A stretch of 64,000 nucleotides of DNA from Streptomyces beigongshangae (GTDB taxonomy: Bacteria; Actinomycetota; Actinomycetes; Streptomycetales; Streptomycetaceae): NCBI RefSeq assembly GCF_019710745.1, contig NZ_JAHKJW010000005.1:41428-105427 (forward strand). Reading direction: 5' to 3'. Numbering within the stretch: position 1 is the first letter of the stretch; every line of letters begins with the position of its first letter. The position numbers and the translations under genes were made by a program. This document shows positions 35,250 to 43,784 of this stretch, piece by piece. Below the pieces are notes generated by a model. The model worked only from the letters and a program-made list of their open reading frames with translations. It was not told the origin of the DNA and did no database searches.

Positions 35250-36185
35250 TTACTCAATTCCCGTCCGGCGGATTTGAATGTCGTTTAGATCCTTCTTCTG
35301 CCGTTCATGATCCCGCCAATAGGCCCATCGCTTCGCTAGGTAGGCGCGCCGCTCGTCTGTCATCATGACCGACCTCGAAAGAGCCACTTGTGGATCACCC
35401 AGGACTAGGGCTTCCTCTCCGGTAAACGCACTCGTTCCATACACTGGCGAGAACGCATACACTTCCGGACCGCGGGCCGTCATGGTCAGAGTCATCGAAT
35501 TGGAGTGATCGTAACGTGGACGCAGTGCGTCGAACGTCATGAACGACTCATCCCTTGCTCGCTGTTGATCTCGTTTATACCGCACGCCATCGGGGCTGGT
35601 GTGGCCACCTCCGAACCCAAATTCTGACTCGCGACCGTAAATCAGTACGTACTGCGGCTCAAGTGGTCGATTCATGTACTTTTCGCCGAGGAAAAGGAAC
35701 GTATTTCGAAAAATCGCCTGGTTCCCGTCGCGAGAGAACCAAGACCGCCAGTCATTGAGCTGATCGTGAGCCTCCACGAACTCACTAGTGGGACGACCGT
35801 CCTTTCTGAACCAGCGCTTCGACGGCTTTTCGATTTCGATCAGAATCGGCGTGACAAGACCAGAAGATCTCGTGACCCACATGAAATCCGGTTCGAACCC
35901 CCGGCCGGCACCTATCAACTTCGGCCGCCGGAAAACTGCACCTGCATCTGACCCATGATGCCCGCCCGGACCGATATCACCGCTGCCCCCCGGAATCATT
36001 GCCGGATGCAGCTCAAGGAAGCTCTGAACCTCATCCTCCTCAGGGTCCTGGCTAAGGAGCGTGTACCAGTCCGCAAGCGCCGTATCCGAGTATTTATCCC
36101 AAGCAAGGGCTATCGGTCGCATGGGGTCTGCGTCCGGAAGAGCCACGGCCCGCAAGACGCTCTGGGATGATTGAGGATTCTCCAC
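35250..36185 (-). CDS. Shedu-like nuclease (DUF4263), candidate anti-phage protein
   Basis: A 311-aa protein next to attR. Residues about 48-64 (PEEDEVQSFLELHPAMI) match the helical entry of DUF4263 proteins. The PD-(D/E)XK-like core follows: FEPDFMW with Asp100, then LIEIEKP with Glu117 and Glu119 (Lys120), a downstream A..QL pattern (EAHDQLNDW) and YVLIYGR. Shedu nucleases normally read E-x-K; here it is E-x-E-K, as in BamHI. The GC content is visibly lower than in neighbouring genes, a sign of separate transfer. The GTG at 36185 is the longest start; no strong ribosome binding site decides it. A general restriction-type PD-D/EXK role is the alternative. Confidence 0.72.
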   Translation of the reverse strand: MENPQSSQSVLRAVALPDADPMRPIALAWDKYSDTALADWYTLLSQDPEEDEVQSFLELHPAMIPGGSGDIGPGGHHGSDAGAVFRRPKLIGAGRGFEPDFMWVTRSSGLVTPILIEIEKPSKRWFRKDGRPTSEFVEAHDQLNDWRSWFSRDGNQAIFRNTFLFLGEKYMNRPLEPQYVLIYGRESEFGFGGGHTSPDGVRYKRDQQRARDESFMTFDALRPRYDHSNSMTLTMTARGPEVYAFSPVYGTSAFTGEEALVLGDPQVALSRSVMMTDERRAYLAKRWAYWRDHERQKKDLNDIQIRRTGIE

Positions 36186-36355
36186 AGGCTCACACTACTC
36201 AGTCCGAACTCGACGCGAACGCCCCGGAGTTGCAACCCTCCGAACTTGTGTCCCGCCACCGCGCCGCACCCTTACCGCGCGGGGCGCGACAACGGCGCCG
36301 CTGGCGCGGAGTTCGTTGCGGCATCCCTCGTATGTGAGCTGCGGCTCTGAGTCGT

Positions 36356-36377
36356 TCGTTGTCCTGGTCTTTGTCCA
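36356..36377 (-). repeat. Remnant resembling the 3' end of an integrase gene
   Basis: These 22 bp match 22224-22245, inside the last codons of int, at 21 of 22 positions and in the same orientation (read on the minus strand: LDKDQDNE versus VDKNQDNE). Weaker similarity continues towards the stop. The 36186-36474 interval otherwise holds no gene. Confidence 0.55.
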
Positions 36378-36474
36378 GTGCGCAGACGGACGCCACCGTT
36401 CACCGCCGTACGCGCACCCCCTCTGACCTGCCGCGCGAACCCCCACGAACGCCCCCGGACGGCCGCGCGGACAG

Positions 36475-36546
36475 TTGGAAAGCGTGTTGGGGGCAACCCC
36501 TCACGAGTTCGAATCTCGTATCCTCCGCCAGTGCCTCACCGGGCAC
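36475..36546. repeat. attR, 72-bp direct repeat with tRNA-Ser 3' fragment
   Basis: Identical to attL. It contains the tRNA-Ser 3' portion from the anticodon loop through CCA, without a 5' half, so it is not a functional tRNA. Confidence 0.95.
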
Positions 36547-36550
36547 TAAC

Positions 36551-36588
36551 GTCGAAGGGCCCCGCTGTTCGCAGCGGGGCCCTTCGAC
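36551..36588 (+). terminator. Original tRNA-Ser terminator beyond attR
   Basis: GTCGAAGGGCCCCGCTG, loop TTCG, then the exact complement, a 17-bp stem 4 bp after attR. Confidence 0.8.
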
Positions 36589-36667
36589 GTGTCCGGGTTC
36601 GACGTCGGAACGAGTGACCGAGAACGGGCCGGACGTTACCCGCCTCTCCCGTCCGCGTTACTTGGCC

Positions 36668-36952
36668 ATGGCAACGAAATACACGAGGTGCGCCGCGATC
36701 GTCACCGGCGCCGTGGGGATCGCTCTGGCCGGCGCCGGTCCGGCAGCAGCCACCCTCAGCCCGATCGCCGACAACGACTGCAAGACCTTCTCGGACCAGA
36801 ACATCCTGGCTCCCGAGAAGGGGGGTCCGGGTGTCGGCCCGGGCAATGTGGAGCAGGTGATGTTCATCAACCCGTTCAACCACTGCGGCACCATGGCCCT
36901 GTCTCCGTCCCTGCTGATCCTCGGAGCGGATGAACAGGCCCTCCTGTTCTGA
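36668..36952 (+). CDS. Small secreted protein, 94 aa
   Basis: A typical Sec signal peptide (MATKYTRCAAIVTGAVGIAL...AAA, cleavage near residue 28) precedes a mature part of about 66 residues with two cysteines (DNDCKTF and NHCGTM) that could form one disulfide. The context FINPFNHCGTMAL is distinctive but I cannot assign a family. It is the first gene outside the AICE. The ATG at 36668 has no strong Shine-Dalgarno. Confidence 0.7.
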   Translation: MATKYTRCAAIVTGAVGIALAGAGPAAATLSPIADNDCKTFSDQNILAPEKGGPGVGPGNVEQVMFINPFNHCGTMALSPSLLILGADEQALLF

Positions 36953-37038
36953 CCGCGTCCGCACCGAAGTTCCGTGGTGGTCCGCCGACGGGGTCCGGTA
37001 GACCTGCTGTACGGCCCGGTGCCTCACCCGACACCGAC

Positions 37039-37076
37039 GCCGGAGGGCCCCACCGCGAACAGCAGGACCCTCCGGC
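37039..37076. terminator. Bidirectional hairpin between secreted and STAS genes
   Basis: GCCGGAGGG pairs perfectly with CCCTCCGGC across 20 nt, between two convergent genes. Confidence 0.6.
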
Positions 37077-37086
37077 ATCGTCCGTC

Positions 37087-37467
37087 TCAGTGGTGCGGCC
37101 AGGACGCGCCGGTGTCCGGGCCCGTGGCGGCGGCGGTCAGCGGAAGCCGGGTGAGTTGTTCCGAGGTCCTGACGACGGCCTGGACCGCCGTGCTGATACG
37201 GACGATCTGCACGGACACCCCGACCACCTCCAGCGCGTCCGTCATGCCCAGCAGGCTGTAGAGCCCGCCGGTGGCGCAGTACGTCAGACCCGACAGGTCG
37301 AGCAGGAGGTACCTCGTCGTGCGCGGGAGGGCGATGCGGATGATCGCTTCCCTGATCGCGAGACTCGTCTGCACGTCGAGTTCGCCGGTCAGGGACACCA
37401 GCATGCCGCCGTGTCTCTGCTCCGCCTGATGAACTTGCAGCCGCGGCGGGTCCTGTCCGCTCACCAC
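37087..37467 (-). CDS. STAS-domain anti-sigma factor antagonist-like protein
   Basis: A 126-aa protein with one STAS domain (GGMLVSLTGELDVQTSLAIREAI, then YLLLDLSGLTYCATGGLYSLLG). Such proteins release sigma factors of the SigF/SigB family from anti-sigma factors when unphosphorylated. Here the usual DSSG phosphorylation motif reads ATGG, so the phosphorylatable Ser and its Asp are missing; it may act without kinase control or have another role. GAGGTG precedes the GTG. No anti-sigma gene is adjacent. Confidence 0.82.
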   Translation of the reverse strand: MVSGQDPPRLQVHQAEQRHGGMLVSLTGELDVQTSLAIREAIIRIALPRTTRYLLLDLSGLTYCATGGLYSLLGMTDALEVVGVSVQIVRISTAVQAVVRTSEQLTRLPLTAAATGPDTGASWPHH

Positions 37468-37543
37468 GGCACCTCATCGGCGAAAACGGGCATGACTGAG
37501 TCGACGGCCGCTGTTTTCCCAACAGCCATGCCCCCAGTCTCCC

Positions 37544-37744
37544 TCAGTCGGCCGCCGTCCGGGCGTACCTGTACATGAGCTTCACTCTGCTCAGAAAAAG
37601 CGTATGTACGACTTTCGGGCGCTCGTCCGGCTTCGGCGGCCGTCCCGGCACCGGGATACGGACGGGTCCGGCGGTGAAGCGCGTGCCCTGCTGAGTGATC
37701 AGGGGTTCGCGCGCGCCTCCGTCGCCCTGCGCACGCTCGTCCAT
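37544..37744 (-). CDS. Hypothetical small protein, 66 aa
   Basis: Starts at the ATG at 37744 (MDERAQGDGGAREP) and ends YRYARTAAD. It is basic and Pro-rich in the middle (VRIPVPGRPPKPDERPK). There is no strong ribosome binding site, and a 17-bp tandem repeat lies just upstream. It could be a chance reading frame. Confidence 0.3.
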   Translation of the reverse strand: MDERAQGDGGAREPLITQQGTRFTAGPVRIPVPGRPPKPDERPKVVHTLFLSRVKLMYRYARTAAD

Positions 37745-37750
37745 CAGGGA

Positions 37751-37818
37751 TCTGCGTCCTGAAGAGATCTGTGTCCTGAAGGAGTCTGTGTCCTGAAGGA
37801 GTCTGTGTCCTGAAAGGC
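37751..37818. repeat. 17-bp tandem repeat, four units
   Basis: tctgtgtcctgaaggag occurs at 37751, 37768, 37785 and 37802; the two middle units are identical and the outer two differ by two to four bases. It lies between the AraC gene stop and the 66-aa reading frame. Confidence 0.85.
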
Positions 37819-37829
37819 CGGGCGACGGT

Positions 37830-38801
37830 TCACGCCCTCCGGCTGCCCGCGTCCGCCAGCCGGTCGCGCAGCCGCGCCGTGTCCTGGCCCGGCGGCAGGC
37901 CGTACACCCGTCGGTACTCACGGTTGAACTGGGTCGCGCTCACGTAGCCGACCCTCGCGGCGACCAGGGCCGCCGTCGTGTCCCCGGCCAGGAGGAGCCT
38001 GCGGGCCTCCTGGAGGCGGAGCTGCTTCTGGAAGCGCAGGGGGCTCATACCGGTGGCCGCCTTGAAGTGGCGGTGCAGGCTCGCGGGGCTCATGTGGGCC
38101 ACCGCCGCGATCGCGTCGATGCCGAGCGGCTCGGTGAAACGGGCGTAGATCCAACGGGCCGCCGCACGCACCCGCGCCGCGGCGGAGTCCGCCAGGGTGA
38201 AGTGCCGCAGGGCCGGGCCGAGGGCGCCGCCGAGCACGCGGTAGAGGATCTCCGCCTCGATACGGCCCGCCAGGGCCGGGATGTCCTGCGGGCTGTCCAG
38301 CAGCCGTACCCAGCGCGTGACCGCGTCGATCAGTTCCGGGGTCATCGGTGCGGAGAGCTGTCCGGCCGGGTCGGAGCCGGGCAGCCCTTCCGTACCCGGA
38401 CGAGGATGCGGGCCGACCGGCCCCGGTGTCCGGCTCGGCCCCGGTGTCCGGTTCGGCCTCGGCATCCGGCTCGGCTCCGGTTCCAGTTCCAGCAGGAGGT
38501 CGGCGAGCACGTCGCCGTCCAGGCGCAGCACCGCCGAGCGGTACGGCACCTCCTCGAACGTGGCTGTGACCGGCAGGACCAGCGAGTTCAGGAACACCTG
38601 CCCGCGACCGCTCCGCCAGCTCCGGTCGCCCGCCACGCTGCTCTTGGCGCCCTGGACGACGAAGCAGATCATCGGTTCGTACAGCAGGTCGAACGGCGGG
38701 GCGGGCTCGTCCAGTGTCACCAGCCGTTGACGCGGCACCGCGGTGTCGGACCACATGTCCCCGCCGTACCGGGCGATGGCCGCGGACAACTCGTCCAGCA
38801 T
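37830..38801 (-). CDS. AraC-family regulator (AraC_N cupin type)
   Basis: A 323-aa protein with an N-terminal AraC-type ligand domain (LLYEPMICFVVQGAKS, about 45-60) and two C-terminal HTHs (IDAIAAVAHMSPASLHRHFKAATGMSPLRFQKQLR, shown here only as a region near 240-275, and VGYVSATQFNREYRR). A Pro/Arg insertion (about 125-150, TPGPSRTPGP) divides the ligand domain. AAGGAG precedes the ATG at 38801. It is divergent from the aldo/keto reductase gene, the common arrangement in which the regulator controls the reductase. Confidence 0.9.
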   Translation of the reverse strand: MLDELSAAIARYGGDMWSDTAVPRQRLVTLDEPAPPFDLLYEPMICFVVQGAKSSVAGDRSWRSGRGQVFLNSLVLPVTATFEEVPYRSAVLRLDGDVLADLLLELEPEPSRMPRPNRTPGPSRTPGPVGPHPRPGTEGLPGSDPAGQLSAPMTPELIDAVTRWVRLLDSPQDIPALAGRIEAEILYRVLGGALGPALRHFTLADSAAARVRAAARWIYARFTEPLGIDAIAAVAHMSPASLHRHFKAATGMSPLRFQKQLRLQEARRLLLAGDTTAALVAARVGYVSATQFNREYRRVYGLPPGQDTARLRDRLADAGSRRA

Positions 38802-38879
38802 CCGTACTCCTTGTCCGCCCGAAGGGTGGGGCACCTGCCCACAGGGTCGGTCCCGGGTGCGCCTCCCAGTCGGCCCTGA

Positions 38880-40010
<1,131 letters not shown>

Positions 40011-40042
40011 CGCCGGCGCCCGCTGCGGGCTCGAGAACGGAC

Positions 40043-42181
40043 TCAGGGGGCGATCTCCACCTCCCGCGTCACCGACACCTGGTCGATGTCCGACGTGCGG
40101 ATCGTGACCTTCATCGTCCAGGTGCCGGCGAGGGGCAGGTTGAGGGACTGGGTCCCCCAGTAGCCGCCCTTGTCGGTGAGTCCGGCGTCGACGGGGCCGA
40201 TCCGCTGGGCCTTGAGGGTGAAGGAGAGCCGGATCTCGGGGACGGTGGCGATGCCTCCGTCGGGGCCGAGGACGACCGCCTCGACCGTGTTCTCCCCGAC
40301 GCGGCCCGGCTCCAGGAGGACCTGGACCTTGCCGTGGCCGTTCGGGGTGCCGACGTCGAAGGGGATCAGGGTCGTGGACGCGGTCGGGCCGCTCCCGGCG
40401 GACGCGGTGGACTCGGCCGCCGCCGTCTCCAGCTCGGCGCGGCCGGGCTGGGTGCCGGTCAGCACCGTCGTGACGACCAGCACCGCCACGCCCACGACGA
40501 CCTCGGCGAGGACCGAACGCCGCAGGAGGCGGTGACGGGCGCCCGTCTCCTCCCCGGAAGCCGACGGCGACGGCCCTGACGGCCCTGACGACCTCGATGG
40601 CTCCGACGGTCCCGGCAGCCCCGACAGGCCCGACAGGCCCGAGGATTCCGCAGCCGTCGCGTCGGGCCCTGCGTCCGGTGTACGGGAGCCGGGCCCGCGG
40701 GAGCCGGGCCCGGGCGAGTCGGGTCCGGGAGAGTCGGGTCCGGGAGAGTCGGGCGGCAGGTTCGTGCCGTCCGCTTCGGCGCCCGCCGGCGCACCCGCCA
40801 TCGCCGGCACGCGCGCCCCGGACGGCTGCGCGGCGTCGTCCGTCAGACGGGCCGTCCAGCGGCGCGAGAAGGCCGCCGCGGCCAGCAGCACCACCACCGC
40901 GGCCGCCTTCGCGACCAGGAGCCGGCCGTACGAGGTGCCGGTCACCGCGTCCCACGACCCGAGGCCCCGCCAGGACTGGTAGACGCCGGTCAGCACCAGG
41001 ACCACGACCGAGGTGAACGCGAGGCGCGAGAAGCGGCGCACGGAAGCGGCCGGGAGCGGTGTCTCCGACCGGTGGAGGGCGGTGAGCAGGGCACCGAGGC
41101 CGCCCAGCCAGACCGACGCCGCCAGGAGGTGCAGTACGGAGGAGGTCATCGCCGCGGGGACCTGGATCCCCGCGGACGCGTGCTCCGCGGCGGCCCAGGT
41201 GCCCGCCAGGGCGACGGCCAGGACACCGCCGACGGCGAGGACGGCGGGTTTCGGTTCCGGGGACCCGCGCAGGGCGGCCTCCGTCCGTACGAGGAAGACC
41301 GCCACCCCCGCCAGCAGCGCCAGCCGGGCGAGCAGGGCCCAGCCGGGCCTGCTCGTCAGGGTGTTCTCGACGAGCGCCGGGTCGAGGAGGGTCGACGGGC
41401 CGGTACCCCGTTCGTACGGGCCGCGCAGGAGGACGAGCAGGGCCGTGGTGGCCAGGAGGGCCCACCAGCCGGTGCGTACGAGTCCCCGCAACGGCCGGGT
41501 ACCGGGCGGACGGCACCCGAGGACGAAGACGGTGACGCCGATGAGCAGGGCGACGGCGGCGTACGCGGCGTAGCGGGCGATGTCGTAGAGGGCGCCCGAG
41601 GCGGGGTTCACGGCCGGCTCGGCGGACAGGGAGACCGTCGTCTCGGAGGGCGCGCCGATGGAGAAGGTGAAGGCGCCGGAGATCGGGTGGCTGTCCGCCG
41701 AGACCACGCGCCAGGCGACGGTGAACGTCCCGTCCGGCAGATCGTCGCGCAGCCGTACGCGGACCCGGTCGGAGCGGCCGGGGACGTGCTCGGCGCCGCC
41801 CGCGTTCACCCGCCGGTTCTCCGGGCTGAGGACGCGCAGCGAGTCGTCTCCGACGCCGACCGACTCGGTGAAGGTCATGGTGACCTCCCGCGGCGCGGAG
41901 CGCAGGACGGACCCCTCACGGGGGTCGGTGTCCCGCACGGCCGAGTGGGCGGACGCGGGAGTGGCGCCGCCGAGCAGGAACAGCGTGCCCAGCAGGACGA
42001 CGAGAGCGGCGACGACGGCGGCCCGGCGGGGCCCCGGCGTCCCCAGCGCCTGCGGTGCGTGCGGTGCCTGCGGCCCTCCCGGCCTCTGCGCCCGGTGTAC
42101 CCGCTGTGCCCGGTGTACCCGCTGTGCCCGGCGTATTCGCTGCCCCCGCGGCACCCGGTGTGTACGGCGCACTCGGCCCAC
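40043..42181 (-). CDS. CopC-CopD copper resistance fusion (YcnJ-like)
   Basis: A 712-aa protein. After a signal segment the mature chain begins HSAVRDTDPREG, the N-terminal His of CopC copper sites, with the second His in DSHPISGAF. CopD follows with about eight membrane segments (roughly 190-460). A disordered Pro/Ser/Gly linker (SPGPDSPGP and SGLSGL repeats) leads to one more membrane segment and a YtkA/FixH-like beta domain at the C-terminus. The pre-signal region repeats RVHRAQ three times. The GTG at 42181 follows GGAGAGG; the start is not certain. It is convergent with the aldo/keto reductase gene. Confidence 0.85.
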   Translation of the reverse strand: MGRVRRTHRVPRGQRIRRAQRVHRAQRVHRAQRPGGPQAPHAPQALGTPGPRRAAVVAALVVLLGTLFLLGGATPASAHSAVRDTDPREGSVLRSAPREVTMTFTESVGVGDDSLRVLSPENRRVNAGGAEHVPGRSDRVRVRLRDDLPDGTFTVAWRVVSADSHPISGAFTFSIGAPSETTVSLSAEPAVNPASGALYDIARYAAYAAVALLIGVTVFVLGCRPPGTRPLRGLVRTGWWALLATTALLVLLRGPYERGTGPSTLLDPALVENTLTSRPGWALLARLALLAGVAVFLVRTEAALRGSPEPKPAVLAVGGVLAVALAGTWAAAEHASAGIQVPAAMTSSVLHLLAASVWLGGLGALLTALHRSETPLPAASVRRFSRLAFTSVVVLVLTGVYQSWRGLGSWDAVTGTSYGRLLVAKAAAVVVLLAAAAFSRRWTARLTDDAAQPSGARVPAMAGAPAGAEADGTNLPPDSPGPDSPGPDSPGPGSRGPGSRTPDAGPDATAAESSGLSGLSGLPGPSEPSRSSGPSGPSPSASGEETGARHRLLRRSVLAEVVVGVAVLVVTTVLTGTQPGRAELETAAAESTASAGSGPTASTTLIPFDVGTPNGHGKVQVLLEPGRVGENTVEAVVLGPDGGIATVPEIRLSFTLKAQRIGPVDAGLTDKGGYWGTQSLNLPLAGTWTMKVTIRTSDIDQVSVTREVEIAP

Positions 42182-42354
42182 GTCGCCTCTCCCCGCTTCT
42201 CTTTCTCCTACGTCCTGCTTCTCTGCTCGTACGTCAGCCCTGTACGTCAGCCCTGTACGTCCGTCCCGTACGTCCGCGGCCTCCGTGGGGATACGGATGT
42301 ACGCGGCACGTTGTTCAGCGCCGCCCGACCGCCGCCCCCGCCCGGCTGACCGCC

Positions 42355-43287
42355 TCACCACGTCGGCCGTGCCGAGACCCCTCCGTCCACGACCAGGTCG
42401 TGCCCCGTGATCCAGGAGGCCATCGGCGAGGCGAGGAAGACACAGGCGTCGGCCACGTCCTCCGGGCGGCCCAGCCTCCCGGTGGGAGCCGCCTGCCGCC
42501 AGCGCCGTACACCCTCCGGCCACGCCTGGGCGAGGCCCTCGCGGTCGATCAGTCCCGGGGAGACGGTGTTCACGCGGATTCCGTAGGGACCGTACTCCAG
42601 GGCCGCCGAGCGCGCGTGCATGACGACGGCGGCCTTCGACGCGGAGTAGTGCGCGTGGTGCGGGGCGGGATGCGTGGCCTCGATGGACGCGATGTGGGTG
42701 ATGCTGCGCGCACGCCCATCGTGCCCACCGTGCCCGCCGTGCCCGCCGTGCCCGCCGTGCCCGCCGTGCCCACCGTGCCCACCGTGCCCGCCGTGCCCAC
42801 CGTCCTGGACCCTCCCGCCGCTCCCCCGGCTGCCGTCCCGCATCAGTTCGGCGGCGGCCTGCGTGCAGGCGAAGACGCTCGACAGGTTGGTGTCGACCAC
42901 CGCCCGCCAGTCCGCCACCGTCATGCCCGGCAGCCCCTGGACCGGTTGTACGCCCGCGTTGTTGACCAGGGCCGTCAGCTCACCGCCTCCCCAGTCCGCG
43001 GCCTCGCGCACGACCCGGTGGCACTCGGCCTCCACGGTCAGGTCGGCGCGCAGGGCCACCGCGTGTCCGCCCGACCGCGCGACGAGGTCGACGGTCTCCC
43101 CCGCCGCCTCCGCGTTCGTACGGAAGTGGACGGCCACGGCCGCCCCCGCCGCCGCGAACCCCAGCGCGATCTCCCGCCCGATGCCGCCCTCCGCCCCGGC
43201 CCCGGTGACCAGCGCCACCTGCCCGGCGAGCAGTCCGCCGAACGGTCCCCCGCCGGGGGCGAGGGCGGGGTCGGTGCGGCCGGTCAC
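42355..43287 (-). CDS. Short-chain dehydrogenase/reductase with Gly-Gly-His repeat insert
   Basis: A 310-aa SDR. The cofactor motif is TGAGAEGGIGREIA, the structural NNAG is present, and the Ser-Tyr-Lys triad is in HIASIEA and HYSASKAAV; the end IDREGLAQAWPEG...GHDLVVDGG is typical. Between NNAG and the catalytic Ser is a run of about nine GGH units, absent from normal SDRs. The GTG at 43287 overlaps the cupin stop (GTGA), so the two are coupled. Confidence 0.9.
   Translation of the reverse strand: MTGRTDPALAPGGGPFGGLLAGQVALVTGAGAEGGIGREIALGFAAAGAAVAVHFRTNAEAAGETVDLVARSGGHAVALRADLTVEAECHRVVREAADWGGGELTALVNNAGVQPVQGLPGMTVADWRAVVDTNLSSVFACTQAAAELMRDGSRGSGGRVQDGGHGGHGGHGGHGGHGGHGGHGGHGGHDGRARSITHIASIEATHPAPHHAHYSASKAAVVMHARSAALEYGPYGIRVNTVSPGLIDREGLAQAWPEGVRRWRQAAPTGRLGRPEDVADACVFLASPMASWITGHDLVVDGGVSARPTW
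42721..42801. repeat. 9-bp tandem repeat encoding (Gly-Gly-His)n
   Basis: gtgccc(a/g)cc repeats nine times by my count, in the SDR gene. Units differ only at position 7, which is synonymous in the Gly codon. Confidence 0.9.
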
Positions 43288-43775
43288 GGGCGGCTCAGCG
43301 CGGCGATCCGCGCTGCCTCCGCCGGGTAGCGGGCGGCGAGTCCGGCCCCGTCCCCGTGCTCGTACCCCTCGTAGGTGAAGCCCGGCGCCATCGTGCACCC
43401 GAAGAACGACCACGCGCCGCCGGCGGCGACCCGCGCGCCCATCCAGGTGCGCGCGGGCACGGTGAACTGGACGCGCTGGCCGCCGAGGACGTCCGGGCCG
43501 AGCAGGACCGTACGGGACGTGCCGTCGGGGGCGAGGAGCAGCAGCTCCAGCGGGTCCCCCAGGTAGAAGTGCCAGGTCTCGTCGGACGGGAGGCGGTGCA
43601 GGGCCGAGAAGTCACCGGGCCGCGAGGTCAGGAGGGCCACGATCGCGGAACCCTCGGGCCGCCCGTCGGGCCGTTCCGGACCCGCCCAGGTACGGCGGAA
43701 GAGGCCGCCCTCCCTGGGAATGGGTTCCAGCCGGTAGTGGGCGGCCAGGGCTTCGGGAGTGATGTCATCGGGCAC
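43284..43775 (-). CDS. Cupin-fold protein, DUF985 family
   Basis: A 163-aa protein matching the DUF985 cupins (LAAHYRLEPIPREGGLFRRTW, then SDETWHFYLGDPLELLLL, then FGCTMAPGFTYEGYEHGD). Several members are small-molecule or sugar-binding proteins without a known reaction. The GTG at 43775 starts 9 bp from the GNAT stop. It couples to the SDR gene by GTGA. Confidence 0.88.
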   Translation of the reverse strand: MPDDITPEALAAHYRLEPIPREGGLFRRTWAGPERPDGRPEGSAIVALLTSRPGDFSALHRLPSDETWHFYLGDPLELLLLAPDGTSRTVLLGPDVLGGQRVQFTVPARTWMGARVAAGGAWSFFGCTMAPGFTYEGYEHGDGAGLAARYPAEAARIAALSRP

Positions 43776-43784
43776 CCGCCGACG

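Larger units (their letters stand above)
22099..36546. mobile_element. Integrated AICE (actinomycete integrative and conjugative element), about 14.4 kb
   Basis: Bounded by perfect 72-bp direct repeats overlapping the tRNA-Ser 3' end. It contains a tyrosine integrase beside attL, an excisionase, a replication module (DUF3631 ATPase, primase-polymerase), a DNA methyltransferase, spread proteins, an FtsK-like TraB and a GntR repressor, then cargo (XRE-TPR regulator, Shedu-like nuclease) beside attR. This is the pSAM2 type of layout, with a Prim-Pol rather than RepSA replication protein. All core genes look intact, so excision and transfer may still be possible. Confidence 0.93.

Noticed and set aside
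36195..36446. Minus-strand frames near the right end of the AICE as a gene
   Set aside because: They give short basic peptides without domain features. The only recognisable part is the 22-bp match to the int gene end.
36475..36522. Second tRNA-Ser gene at attR
   Set aside because: Only the 3' part from the anticodon loop is present; there is no 5' acceptor or D arm.
42721..42801. GGH repeat as a CRISPR or replication iteron
   Set aside because: The 9-bp units are contiguous, without spacers, and in frame within a complete SDR gene.
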